From Cristatella mucedo (taxonomy: Eukaryota; Bryozoa; Phylactolaemata; Cristatellidae), in the NCBI GenBank assembly GCA_009760855.2, contig WPIO01000052.1, positions 1 to 62,000 on the forward strand: DNA of 62,000 bases, read 5' to 3'. The position numbers and the translations under genes were made by a program. The stretch's first letter is position 1. Each line of letters starts with the position of its first letter. Positions 10,900-23,150 of this stretch are shown here, one piece after another. The notes beneath the pieces are model-generated. The model was not told the DNA's origin, did no database searches, and was given only the letters and a program-made list of their open reading frames with translations.

Positions 10900-12270
10900 A
10901 TAATAATAATAATAATAATGCACTTGATTAAACGCCCTCAGAGAACCTAATCTCTTTCTAGGCGCTCTACATTTGCTGCAAAGGGAAATGCAACTGAATG
11001 GAGAGTAATATCATGCTTGATAAACAGACAAAATGAATAACATGGTTAGGGGTAACATGCACAGGGTCAGCATGCCGGTGAGCTGTGTTTCGAGTACATG
11101 GTTTTGGTATGTTGTCTTTTGGGATGGCTCACTGAAATGATCACATGCACAGACTCAGCACACAAGTGTTGTTAGTAGCAGCATGCTCAGTGCCAGCACG
11201 CATAAGCACATGAAGGACGAATCACAGGGACCCACTAAATGCTATACTAACTAGGTGCGTTTTCAATTTCGTTTTAAATGTGGTCAAGTCAGGTGGATGT
11301 TGTGACAGAAGTCGGGAGTGAGTTCCTGGCTTTAGGAGCATACGAGCTAAATGCTCGGTCTCCAAAGAATTCGAGGTTTGTAGGAGGTATTGGCAAACTG
11401 TTGGATTCCGAAAAGCAAGTGGTACGATGCTGCGCCTGGTGGGGTAGCAGATCTGAAAGATAGGCTGGAGCCAAAGAATGAAGTGACCTGAAAGTGAGCG
11501 ACCAAACCTTGAAGTCGATCTGTTACTTGACTGGTAGCCAGTGCAGGTCGGCGAGAAGTGGTGTGATGTGGCAACTGCAATGCTCGCGACAGAGAGGCCT
11601 AGCTGCGGAGTTTTGCATTGGCTGTAATCGCCTGATTGCACATGCAGGTAGGCCAGCAAGCAGTGAGTTACAGAAGTCAGATGAGTTGTCACAAATGCAT
11701 GGACCAACTTAGATGTGGCATTTTTAACTAAACAAGACCGACTTTTAGCAATGTTATGTCTCTGAAAGTAGGCAGACTTGATTGTGGTGCTTATGTGGTC
11801 GTCTAACGTGAGGTCACTTTGAAGCATGATGCCTAGATTTCGAACTGATACGACAGTAGATTTGCTGCAGAGCCAATTTTCAGTGTTATCCTTTCCAATT
11901 ACTAAATCACACTGGGTTTGTTCATAACTGACATGTTAGTTTTATCATCATTTAGTTCAAGAAAGTTTGCTGTCATCCATATGCAGATGTCATCAATACA
12001 TGCAGCAACGTAGTTGAGAGAATTCGAAATGCTCGAAGGTTGGTAGGGATCAAAGCAAAGGTACAACAACTGAGCGTCATCCGCATAGAAGTGAAAGCCT
12101 AGATTGATCTTGGCAATCACATCAGCAATAGGGAGAGTATAAACCGTGAAAGAACCGGACCTAGCACAGAGCCCTGAGGTATCTCATATTAAAAGGTACC
12201 TCGGATGATCTTTTTCCATCCACGTCAATACTCGGGAGTCTCCCACTGAGATAGAACCTTTTAGGAGTTC
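10900..12270 (-). mobile_element. LINE family B, 1.37-kb 3' copy (B4)
   Basis: On the minus strand: (ATT)n end at 10,900-10,918, 3' hairpin at 10,930-10,970, 3' UTR, then the RT C-terminus. Frames at 11,222-11,827 show the FGDRAFSSYAPKARNSLPT block and the AYLSDLLPHQAQHRT block. RT body to about 12,270 (11,902-12,120 shows HFYADDAQLL, the YxDD motif). It is fragmented over at least three frames. An extra stretch of about 80 bp interrupts the 3' UTR near 11,085-11,160. Confidence 0.85.
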
Positions 12271-12629
12271 TGCATGTTGAAAGAATTGCATAATTAGCTG
12301 CCGAAATTTCTAAACCGTCGATTGTTTATTCCTAAGCATTGCTATGCTCTCTATTGCAATTTTGTGGCTTTGGCCGAGTGCTAGATTTTTTCCTCTGTTT
12401 CGCTGATGCTGTGATCTGTTATTTGGGGTCTGGCCGATGCTGCCGTGGCATCGTGGGTGCTGCCATTGGGTTATGCATTAGCCTGAGCATATGGTATAGG
12501 TAGGCTGTTCACACCAATTGTAAGACGCAGCTTGACATAATTGGAGGTTGGCCCGAAGCATCGAATGTTCATGCAGAGATTTATAGCTAGCATAGCTGTT
12601 AACAGCCTTTACCTATTCTTAGCAACTGG

Positions 12630-14100
12630 CTTTTAACTTCACACCCAGCAAGTAAATTGCTGTCTAGTTTTAGTGCTAATCACTCTATAGAGTCAGTATC
12701 GCTTAGGGTGTATAATGACCTTCTTATGACTGCAGAGTTGGCTAAAGTCACTCTGCTTGTTTTGCTTCACCTGTCGGCAGTATTTATCACTTAGGATCAC
12801 CAAGTTTGTTTCGAGTGCCACTAATTCGTCACGGCAACGGTTCGTGTCCTACCTCAGTTGGAGACTCCAGAGGATTGATGTGAACGGACAAAGATCATTA
12901 GATGAACCAATCTAGCAAGGTGTACCTCAGGGCTCCGTTCTTACTTTGCTTCTTCTTAGAGTTTATAATCTTCCTCTTGCCGATGTGAAAGCCTAGCACA
13001 GTCTAGGCTTTTACGTTTATGCAGGTGATACTCAGTTGTACTTTTGCTTCGATTCCTCCAGCAGGTCAATGTCTCTCAACTCCCTTGCAGCATGTATTAA
13101 TTACATCTGCACATAGATTGCTGCAAGCTTTCTTATATTGAATGACAAACAAAATTGCTAGTATTGAGCAAGGCAAGAGTGACTCAGAAATGGGAAAACT
13201 TAGCGCGAACAATTGGCTTTTCCACCATATCTTCAGTAGCATCTGCACTAAATCTAGGTCGTCGTTGTCAACTTCTAAAGTAACCTTTCACTAGACGACA
13301 ACATCAGCTCCTCAGAGTCTAGTCTGCCTACTTTCGCCTACATGTCATTGCAATATTTAAAGCTTGCTTAGACAGGGAGACTCCATCTAAATGGATCCAT
13401 GCATTTTTTACATCCTGTTTCGATTTCTATAATTCACTGCTTGCTGGTTTTTCCGGCCTGTGCAATAAGGTGCTTACACTTGGTACAAAACTCGGCAGCC
13501 TGGGTTGTCTGTGCTAAGCAGTGAAGTTTCCTAATCACCCTAATTTTTGCTGACCTGCACTAGCTCCCTTTCAAGCAGCACATCGACTTCATGGTTCTGT
13601 CGCTCACTTTTAGGTCCCTTCAATCTCTGGCTCCAGCTTACCTCTCAGAACTACTCTGTAACCAGGCTAGGCATCGTACCGTCCGGTTCTCCGAATCATA
13701 TTGGTATACCTTGCATAAACCTTAAATCCTTTGGAGATCAAGTCTTTAGTTCGTAGGTATCCTACCAAAGCCTGGAATGTCACTCTCGACTGACGTCACC
13801 TCATCGCCGTACTTGACGACATTTAAAAAATATTCTAAAGCCAGCCTGATTTTCACCGCATTTAGTTGGTCCTTCTGATTCTTTCTTTGTTTGGTTATAT
13901 ATGCTGACACAATTCTCACTGCCACTAGCCATATTTGCATGCTGACCCCATGCATGTCACCTCTAACCATGTTATGCTTGTTGACATTGTTTATGTTACC
14001 ACTACTCATTTGATCATGCATCTTTGCAGCATATGTAAAGTGCCTGGGAAAGACATAAAGCTCTCTGAGGGTGCTATATAAATCGAAAATAATAATCGTT
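12630..14100 (+). mobile_element. LINE family B, RT and 3' end (B5)
   Basis: Plus-strand RT with many stops: an NHSIES.SLRVYNDLL-like block near 12,680, an F..YAGDTQLYFCF block near 13,010 where the YxDD motif has lost an Asp, the 13,547-13,756 segment for the C-terminus, and a 3' hairpin at about 14,038-14,085. It lies head-on with B4, and roughly 360 bp between them shows no match. Confidence 0.75.
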
Positions 14101-14480
14101 TAATTATTAACCTGGTGTGGCATTAGCTGGAAATTGTCAATGCCGGCCAGTCGCTTCACTACTTACCAGTAACTAGGTCACCTGACTCTTGCATAGTAAT
14201 GTGGATCCTTGTGGATAATGAGGCTCAAGTTATGAATGAGGAAGCTGAACCTTGACGTTAGTGTGTCACACAAGGTCGATGAATTATCTTCAAAATCTTC
14301 TGGAAAGCTCCTCAAATTTTCAAATACTGTCAATTGGTATTTTTTTGGTATTTTTATTTTAGCTAATAATAGTAATACACTTTATATGGCACCTTCAGAG
14401 AACTCAATATCTTTCTATGCGTTTTGTATTTGCTGCGTAAAAAGCTTATCGAATGGATAGTGGTAGCATGTTCAATGAAA

Positions 14481-14893
14481 CTGCTGCATCAGTTTCAGCC
14501 TGTTCGCGCCCTCAGGTCCCTTGTGGACAATAAATTAGCTGTCCCATTCCTCCGCTTAAAGACAGTTGGCGACAGAAGCTTTAGCTCTGCAGGTCCTAGA
14601 CTGTGGAACTCGCTTCCACAGTTCTTACGCAACGACATCTACTCTCCAACTGCCGACTATGGCACATCTTTTTCAGCGGTCCTGAACTGCTACTTCTATG
14701 CTACTCACTACCTCAACTGCTCTCCTAACTCTGCTATGCTTGCCACTTTCTCTTTGTTGCGTGAGACGAAGTCTGTTGGCTACCGAATGCTTACCGAAAG
14801 CCGCTTAGGCTGTGAGTGCGCTATACAAAACTCTCCTGCGTAACACCCACATGGTCTTTATGACTTTGTGGAGTTACTGACGGAGATACACTA
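14481..14893 (+). mobile_element. LINE family A 3' end (A6), nested in LINE B
   Basis: Starts CTGCTGCATCAGTTTCAGCC and is open to TAA at 14,841, then 3' UTR to GGAGATACAC. The LINE B 3' UTR stops just before it and resumes just after, which marks it as an insertion. Confidence 0.85.
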
Positions 14894-16436
14894 GAAGCAC
14901 AGCGTGGTTAGATGCAACATGCACATTGTTAACATGCATAAGCACGTAAAAGACGAATCACATGGACCTACTAAATGCCATGATAAATATATGCATTTTT
15001 AGTTTCTTTTGAAATGTGCTCAAGTCATGAGATGTCATGACATAAGTCCGAAGTGAATTCTAGGTGTTGGGAACATGCAAAATAAAGGTAAGGTCTCCAA
15101 AGGATTTGAGGTTTGTACGAGGTTTAGATAAACGATTAGATTTAAAAAACAGGTGGTACGATGCTTAGCTTGTTGTGGGAGTAGATCTTATAGGTAGGCA
15201 GGTCTAGCTTTGCTTTCTTGAATAGTGGCCTGACTGCAGCTTTTTGAAAGGTGATGAAACATGACCTGAGGCTAATGGCATTTATGGCATTTATTATGCA
15301 TGGTAGCAGCTGATCTATGCATAATAGAGGCAGGACAGTGGGAGTAGGTTCTAGAGGAGCTTTTAGAGCGAGGTCATGAGTGGCTCACTTGAATGAAGAC
15401 TTTGATGTGCTACATGGAATTGAGGGACAGGATTACAGGGGGAAGGGATGCAGCCACCTAGAGATGTACTCTCCGATCTTGTCAATCTTGTCGACAAAGA
15501 AGTTTGAGAAGTGATCAGGTAGATCATCACAGTGATTAATAATTAAGAAGCTAACCTAGGAGTGGTTAAGAAGATGGTTGATAGCAGACATCAGCATTTT
15601 TAGATTTTACATCTGGGAATTAACGATGTTTTTGTAGAAGCTAGACTTGGCCTTGGCTAGGTTTGAGTGGTATGATTTTTAGTAGTCCTTTTATGCGTGT
15701 CGATGGACAGTCATTCCCGATCTTTTGTACGTTTTTTAAAGCTTGCGCTTAGTTGACCTAGCTAGTTTAATGACTGGTAAACCATAGGCCGTCTGTGCAA
15801 GGCCACACAGTGTGCTTAGTAAGAAATGCAAACTTGTCGAGTATGTCAGCTAGTGTCGTGTTAAAGCAGTCTATCAATGCTGACTGGACAGGTGAGAATG
15901 GGAAATTGAGTGGCAGAGGCGAAGCAGATATTTTTGCACGGACAGCATTGATGTCACGAGTCTTGAGGTTTCACGATTCGAAGGTGATTTTAGATGATGA
16001 GGGCACACATTGTTGATGGAATGATATCTGCCCGTGGTTATGTAAGCATAATTTGGTAATAATTGGTGATGATAGCATGCAGTTGAAGGAGAAAATTTGA
16101 TTGAGTGTGTGACCCTTGATGTGGATAAGGCCATGCACATGAGCCACTAGAAACAAAGAGTCAGTCAGTGTCGTCATACGGTCCCGAAGGTGTCAGATAA
16201 GTTATCAAAAGGTTGAAATCACTCGTAATAAGGAAGGGTCGATTTCTTGCACGCAGAATCGAAATGAGATCAGATAAATCTGAGGCAAAGGAGGACTGGG
16301 TACCTGGAGGACGATAAACTACGGCCGCCATTGGCAACTTGCTGTCGTGTGAACTCAAAACAATTTATTCGAAAGACTTATTCAAGTGGACTGCAAATGG
16401 CTTGAAATTAAAGGACTGCATGTAATAATAGCGATT

Positions 16437-16905
16437 CCACATCACCCCATCAGGCAAAGCATCGTACCACTCGCTTTTCGGAATCCAACAGTCTAGAAAT
16501 ACCTCGTACAAACCTTAAATCCTTTGGAGACCGTGCATTTAGCTCGTATGCTCCCACAGCCTGGAACTCCCTCCCGACCTGCATCAGAACATCCCCTGAC
16601 CTGACCACATTTAAAAGAAACTTAAAAACATACCTATTTAGGACAGCATTTAGTGGGTCCTTGTGATTCGTCCTCGATGTGCTTATGCGTGCTGACACTG
16701 TTCATGCTGCCACTAACCACATTTGCATGCTGACCCAGTGCATGTAACCCCTAACCATGTTATTCATTTTGTTTGTTTTTCAAGCATGATTTTACTTACT
16801 ATTCTATTGCGTATCACTTTGCAGCAAATGTAAAGCGCCTAGAAAGAGATTAAGTTCTCTGAGGGCGCTTTATCAAGTGCAATATTATTATTATTATTAT
16901 CAGTT
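16437..16905 (+). mobile_element. LINE family B 3' end (B6n), nested
   Basis: Short RT C-terminus, 3' UTR and hairpin at 16,827-16,870, with an (ATT)n end, inserted in the opposite orientation inside the endonuclease-proximal part of B6. The flank GTTTTGATTGATCTAGGG resumes at 16,908 and matches the uninterrupted copy at 33,685. Confidence 0.85.
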
Positions 16906-17110
16906 TTGATTGATCTAGGGATGTGAAAGAATTAGAAGCCACAGGGGTCGCGTCATTAATAGTCAGGTAGTTAACCGATTTTAGTCAAGTTTCGGTTAAT
17001 GCGAGCAGGTTGAGGTCTATTTTTAGAAATAAGCTAGCTTAACTAAAGGGGTTTATTGCACATTGAACGAGGATTCCGAAGACAAACCTCAATTTGGGCC
17101 GCCGGAGTAA

Positions 17111-19230
17111 TAGCAGTCCTGATGACCAGTAGCTTAGAAAGATTCACAGCTGAGCTTGAGCGCTCTTGCTGAGCGGTTCGAGACAATGCTAGGAATACCT
17201 CATAGGTTGGGTTCTCAGCTCTCGAGCCCCCTGCATTGGCTCATTTCACCCTTGTTTGCTCCCTTCGTTTTGCGGCGCATTCTTTTGTTGATGCATAATT
17301 CATGGCTCTTAGCAACACCAACAAAATTTACAAATGCATTTTAGCCACGATAATGAAGCGATAATAGGTAAGAACCAGCATAACAAATAAGTAGGTTACT
17401 AGCCGACGGCATATCTGCCACTCCAGCCGGCATCGCTGCATCAGCCCTAAGCATTAGAGGGTTAAAACGTCCATAGGCATGTAGTTTCTTATGCACTACA
17501 GTCAGACAACAAACAGTTAAGCTTCAAACAGGTCTAGCTGTTGTATTTAGCTGTCAGCTTTAACTCGTAAAGGTTTCGGAAAGCCTGCTGCTAAGTGATG
17601 GAGGCCTGAAGTGGTCAGCTGCAACTACGCCTCTATAGGAGCCGGGCTATACGAACCGTCCCTACTTTCCTCCTCTTCAGATGCAGCTGGTTGGTCAGGA
17701 AATCCTTCACGTTTTGCAGCAGCTCCTGCGATTTGGGCTGACTTTGGGACTCGATTTCCTGTGTGCCTGAAGCACAGCTAGAGCACATATGAAATAGATG
17801 CTAGCCTGTGATGCAGAGTGTCGACCTCCATAGGCATCGAGCTCCACAGGCCATCAGCCAAAAGCCTCTTTTGGGGCACTCAGGAAATTCGGACCGAAAT
17901 TTTGCACATGATGGCCAAAGCGAGACACTCTACTTGGCAGGCCACTTTAAATTCATCTGAAACAGATCAATTAATTTTGCAGGTTTTCAGGTGTGATTCG
18001 TATAAAATCTGTGTACATCCCCACTAGAAATCATGCTAAACACTCGTACCGAACGTGTGCTGCTATAGCAACCTTTCCAACACCCTTAAAAAAAGTACTA
18101 GCCCCTCTGGATACATAGCTTTAACCCCCCACTGCCATAAATCCTTCATAATTGAATTGCATTGAATAGTTTTATTTACCAAATTATTAAGCCGGACAGC
18201 CTACTTGCTCTGGAATCACGTCGGCCAGCGAAATGGCTAAGCTCTTTATTTGGGGTGCCTAAAGGCTAAAGACTATTCAATGCTCATTATATACTCATCT
18301 CGACTTTCTTATGTCCCAAATTTGGTGCCAGGAATGAGGGCACGGCTGAATGTTATCATCCTTTGGTGACTGGCTGTGGTTATTACCCACATATTGTTGA
18401 TGTTTAGCAAGCTACAAAGCTTATTGAAATGTTTGGCTTTTCCAGCAATTCCTGCCTCCACCGGTAGGGTCCTATACGCCATTGGCCGCACACTCTCCCC
18501 CGACCGACTTCCATTCTACCGCTGAAAGGGTGTGAAAGCCCACGGACAACATTTCGTCTGGCTAGGTAGAGAGACCGAGGAACTAATTTTGCGACTTTAA
18601 CACCAAGCCTTTTATTCACAGAAACCACTCTGACCAAGCCCAGGAAATGCATTTAAACTGATGCTGGTTCAGAGCGATCCAGCCGTCGCTAGATTTCAGA
18701 GGCTGTTGACTCCTCCTCCCCCCCCCCCCGACCGACTTCCTGCTACAGCTCTGACAGGGCACCAGGTGAAATGCCTCGTTAGGATTCTTTGCCTTTGACT
18801 TACACCAGGTCCCAGATGTATCATAGATCTGATCTATGAATAAATCGCGAGCTGTGAATTATGGAAGAAATAAGTTATCACCCCCATTTAAGGACAATGT
18901 CACGAAATTACTGACAAGATTGGTCCAACAATCAAATATAGTTTTATGGTACCTTTCAAAAGACAAGTATGTTGGGAATAGGATCAAAAGGTCTGAGGAC
19001 TACCACATACAAGTAAAAATGAAACTGCAAATCAACCCTAACCCGGATGTAAACCGCAAGCAAAATCTCTACAAATAAAACGTTGCCGGTCTCTGCATCA
19101 CTTGCATCCCACCTTGTTGAACCTTGATAAATCGAACCTTGGTAGACCACAGAGGAAGATTATATGACGTGTACCAGGGCTTAACTATGGATGCAGCCTT
19201 CAAGCCCCTTTATCTAAGTTCATGCTGGTG
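17111..19230. other. about 2.1 kb without recognised gene
   Basis: No NACHT P-loop or other motif seen on either strand. It contains a C-run at 18,719-18,729 and a repeated 16-bp piece (CCCCCGACCGACTTCC, about 18,496 and 18,724). The ORF at 17,156-17,344 and the minus ORF at 18,404-18,652 show no family match. Confidence 0.4.
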
Positions 19231-19234
19231 TGAC

Positions 19235-21183
19235 CAAGAATGCTCATATGCTATGCAAAAGCAGTGGGTCTTTGGAAGGTTGTCGCGAATCGTTTGGCAA
19301 TAAAATGGGCAGTTTCTCACATGGGCCAACATTTGAATCGGTTGCAATTAGGTCTTCATCAAAGACATTGCCTTTCAGTATTGTGATATACCCACCTCCT
19401 TCTGGCTGTCTAACCTTGTTTATAGAGGAGTTTTTAGAGTTCCTCACTAAAATAGTTGTGTGTGACAGGCCGTTAAGGATTGTAGGAGACTTCAATATTC
19501 ACGTTGACAACCCTAGCAACTGCCAGGTCCACTCATTTCTTGACTGCGTGGAAAATTTTTGTTTGGTCCAACACATGAATCGTACCACCCACGTCGGTGG
19601 CCATATTCTAGATCTTGTGATCACAAAGGATGTCCTCCCCAGTGACCTGTGGTGTGCCCACTGACCCTCCCAGATCATTGTTCGGTCTTGTTTACTGTTC
19701 CTGCTCCCTTGTACATACAGGGTAATGTCAAACTTGTCAAGAGACGTGACTTACAAAGCATTGACATAGACAAGTTTTTGAAATTTGTTAGTGATGCAGG
19801 TCTTCTTCATCTGCATTCAGACTCGACCGGCAGCCTCGATACCCTCACTGATGCAATGAACATGACACTCAGAAATGCTCTAGACAAGCATGCTGCCATT
19901 CATTCTATCCGTGTTCAAAGTCGTGGAGATTCCTTTCAATTTACAAAAAACTCCTAAAGATGAGCCCGGATTAAGCGCCGGCTTGAACGTCGTTTCAAGA
20001 AATCGGGGTCTGATGCAGTTCTAGTCAATTTCAAAGACTTCCTTCGAGTTTACACCCGAAAGCTTAAAAGAACCAGGGCTTCTTTTTTCATCCGAAAGGT
20101 GAATTCCTGCCAGTCGGACCCTAAACAGATTTATAAGACAGTAAACCATTTACTGGCCCATGCTGAGAGGTCTGACTCCCCAGATATTAAGGGCTCAGCT
20201 GAAAAGTTTTCAGCCTTCTTTACTGAAAGATTTGCACACCTGCATGCCTCCATCAAACCCCATCCGACTAGAGAAATCGCGGTTTCAGAACCTGTGACCT
20301 TCCTTAAAAGGTTCTCTGGGTTTTGGCATGCGATGTGGCTACCTTAATAAGGTCTAGCGAAAATAGATCTCTCCTGAAGACCCTATACCTTCATCTCTGT
20401 GGTCGTCACTAGCAGTCCAACTTAGCCCTGCAATAATCAAGATTTGTAATGCTTCTCCGGGAAAAGGGGTCGTCCCAAGTCCTTCAAATCGGCAATCGTT
20501 CAACCCATACTTAAAAAGCCTGGATTAGATACAGAGGTCCTTGTAAACTATCGCCCAGTTTCCCTTCTTCCTTTCTTGTCAAAGATTCTTGACAAAATTG
20601 TTGCTAAGCAGCTGGTTTAACGTATTGAAAAGAATGATATGTCAAACGTTTCAATTAGGGTTCAAGAGGCAGCACTCCACTGAAACTGCTCTCCTCCGTG
20701 TAAACTATGACATTTTATGTGGAAACGACGATGGGAATGTCACTGCCCTAGCTCTGCTAGATCTGTCTGCTGCCTGCGACACCGTTGATCACGATGTACT
20801 GCTTGAACGATTGAGAACAACGATCGGTCTGGCAGACAAAGCACTGGCATGATTTAATCGTACTTGTCTGATCGTGTTCAATCCGTGTCGTTTGGGGGTC
20901 CGGTTTCACACACGAGACGGGACATCTGCTCTCCAACTGCCGACTATGGCACATCTTTTTCAGCAGCCCTGAACTGCTACTTCTATGCTACTCACTACCT
21001 CAACTGCTCTCCTAACTCTGCTATGCTTCCCACCTTCTCTTTGTTGCGTGAGACGAAGTCTGTTGGCTACCGAATGCTTACCGAACGCCTCTTAGGCTGT
21101 GTGTGCGCTATACAAAACTCTCCTGCGTAACACCCACATGATCTTTATGACTTTGTGGAGTCACAGACGGAGATACATTACGT
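19235..21183 (+). mobile_element. LINE family A, endonuclease + RT N-part, internal deletion (A7)
   Basis: The endonuclease (19,230-19,664) has the Y.PPSG and IVGDFNIHV motifs and the HILDLVITK block. It continues through DHCSVLFTV and the linker to RT motifs [10 protein letters not shown] (about 20,545) and LDLSAACDTVDHDVLLERL (motif A area, 20,757-20,810). At about 20,920 the sequence jumps straight to the ORF2 C-terminus (SPTADYGTSFSAALNCY) and 3' UTR, so about 0.9 kb including the YxDD motif is missing relative to A8. It is 5' truncated and frameshifted at several points, hence inactive. Confidence 0.85.
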
Positions 21184-21217
21184 TGCATCCGTTTACGATG
21201 GGTGAACTTTGTTTCAG

Positions 21218-21507
21218 TGAAACGACAGGAATGCACTGGAAGCTTCGATTGCCGAAAGGTCAAGGGTTTCGAAGAGTTTATCATCAGTGACATGCTGGCA
21301 TTCCAAGAAAGTGAAAAGGAGCTGGTCGTGGTGTGGGGAGTGGGCTTGCATGGGTTCCTTCTTTACAGTCTTTAGGAGTGCGACTTGCTTCATCACTACA
21401 GCACCGACAGTCGCATATTCACCGTTTTACACAATAGTGGCTATCTTGCAGTGGTGCAATCAAGCCAGCTTCTCGGCGTTACAATTACCTACAGTAGAAA
21501 ATTTAAG
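21218..21507 (+). CDS. NWD-like WD40 exon with in-frame TAG
   Basis: The acceptor is TTTGTTTCAG and the donor AAG|GTAGGG. One frame reads through the whole exon: FDCRKVKGFEEFI, ELVVVWGVGLHGFLLYSL, then TAG at 21,373-21,375, then ECDLLHHYSTDSRIFTVL and YLAVVQSSQLLGV. The spacing of hydrophobic strands fits WD40 blades. The same frame is coding-like on both sides of the TAG, so the stop looks like a point mutation and not an exon edge. The exon starts only about 35 bp after the end of a LINE A insertion. It joins the next exon (21,650) in phase 0. Confidence 0.6.
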
Positions 21508-21649
21508 GTAGGGCGTTGGCATGATGTGTAGCCTTTGCTTCAACTTCCCCATCCTCGTGACTGCTGAGCCGTGGCACTGTATTTGGGGCCTGTGTTTCCT
21601 GACCGTAGCTAAGTCTATATCATTACAATCTGGACTGTTATCGATACAG

Positions 21650-21847
21650 GTGGAGACTTCGAATAACAAGCAACGTATAGCTTTGCCCAGCAGTCTTTTA
21701 ATCACTGCGAAGCACTTCACCGACGACCTACTGGCTCTGGCCACATCAGATCACAAGCTGTTAATGTGGGGCAGCAGTGAAGCTGCAAAATCCGGCTGCA
21801 GACTGACTCTGGATTCGCCTGCTCACTGTCTGACTAGGACAAAAGCT
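21650..21847 (+). CDS. NWD-like WD40 exon
   Basis: The exon is flanked by TCGATACAG and GTAAGC, in phase 0 at both ends. It encodes about 66 residues containing DDLLALATSDHKLLMWGS, a clear WD40 blade: a strand pair ending in the W of the WD/WG position. The rest (SGCRLTLDSPAHCL) is the start of the next blade. No internal stop. The 142-bp intron to the preceding exon is short compared with the other introns, which have been expanded by retroelements. Confidence 0.65.
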
Positions 21848-22970
21848 GTAAGCATGCTGCAGTTTGCACTTGCACAGCATGATGATGCAGACATCATTTG
21901 CTGTGCTGTGTGATGTAGATTTCATCGGCATGGGTCTTTACATTTTCTTTGCTCCTCTGTTTTATACAATGAAGGACTGATTACTGATCACTGCAGCTTG
22001 CACTATGTTTCAGCAATGCTCACAGTGTCACTTGCTGTAATGTGCAATTGTAGTTTCTTCTAAATACAGAGCAGTTGCAGTCGACCGAAAAAGTATTTGG
22101 ATCGCCTAGACTTGTTCGATTAGCAGCTTTTCTTCTGCTCCCCCTGACTAGATTGGCCCCTGAGTGTATGTTTTGCCTTCTAATTATTGGATTCCCATGT
22201 GCAAATTGTTACTATGACGGGGGGGCATGTTAGGATGATATTCCAAAATTGCCCAAAGGCCCTTTAATCCCTTAATAATAGTGGATTTAGACACTATTGA
22301 GCATCGTAACACAATCCTTTCATCAGCTCGTGAGAGAACCTTAAGGCTGTGTGTAAGCCGAAGGTGTACTCATTGAGCATTGTTTATTTTTCCGGAAAAG
22401 CTTATCAGTCGTGCAAAAGTTTGTCGAATTGTCAAGCTGCATGAGCCAAGCCGTAAAGTTATGCCATGTTATGCAAGTTATTTACAATGCTGGACAATCG
22501 TATGGTCTAGTTACTACTACTCTATCAATAATAATTCTAAATATGGTTTGTTAAATTATCATGAAGGTAGCAAAAACTGAGTGCCCTGATAATGCCTTGC
22601 AATTGATTGGCCCCCTGCTACCATCATACCGGAAACCATTATCCTAAAGTCAGAAGTGAAGAAATATCCGTTTACTTCAGTGACAGCATATGCTCAAAGT
22701 CTGCAAGCGTTCTCTGGTAAGCACGTTAGCGTAGTATCGTCAGGCTAATAAAGTTAATGGTTAGCATATTAAACTGCCTTATTTACATAGCTGCAGTACA
22801 ACCTTAACATGTTTTACCACCAATTTCAGTGGGTCAGAGAGAACAGCTGTCTTCAGCAGGACTGAAACCCGTGACCTGGGTCGTAAAGAATGAGCCCTTT
22901 ACCCATGGGTTAAGACCCATGAGTAGGTTAGGTTGGTCTGCATCCTCCTATTGCTAAGAAGAGCTTATGT
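21848..22970. other. intron, nothing recognised except an old tRNA-like piece
   Basis: Mostly unique A+T-rich DNA. At 22,850-22,925 the minus strand has GGTTTCAGTCCTGC with a preceding tRNA-like stretch, possibly a very old SINE head. Confidence 0.35.
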
Positions 22971-22974
22971 GTGC

Positions 22975-23150
22975 TGACGCTTTGCATGCTGACACTAATC
23001 ATACGTGCTTGCTGACTGTGTGCATGGCACTATAACCATGTCATTCTTGTAGCTAACCATTCAATCGTGTTTCCTTTGCAGCAAAGGTAACGTGCATGGA
23101 AAGAGAATTTTATTTTCTGAGGGTGCTATATCAAATGTATTATTATGATT
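22975..23150 (+). mobile_element. LINE family B 3' tail, diverged (B7)
   Basis: 3' UTR landmarks (GCATGCTGACACTAATCA, TTTCCTTTGCAGCAAAGGT) and a decayed hairpin with a TATTATTATGATT end. Confidence 0.7.

Larger units (their letters stand above)
14366..17110 (-). mobile_element. LINE family B long copy (B6) carrying two nested LINEs
   Basis: Minus-strand family B: hairpin at 14,375-14,420, 3' UTR and RT C-terminus to 15,190, then an internal deletion to upstream ORF2 (15,210 on). The endonuclease is at 16,161-16,358, where minus frames show VVYRPPG and LITSDFN, the Tyr and Asp/Asn motifs of an APE-type endonuclease. The 5' remainder runs 16,906-17,110. A LINE A 3' end (14,481-14,893) and a plus-oriented LINE B 3' end (16,437-16,905) split it. 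Confidence 0.75.

Noticed and set aside
11278-11712. Plus-strand ORFs over LINE B4
   Set aside because: Antisense shadows of the minus-strand RT C-terminus; the same antisense frames recur in other copies.
17156-17344. ORF between LINEs, tested as a NACHT-region exon
   Set aside because: No P-loop, Walker B or winged-helix pattern and no splice support.
21287-21511. 74-codon + ORF over the WD40 exon
   Set aside because: Out of frame with the WD40-like reading; the true frame reads across the exon with one TAG.
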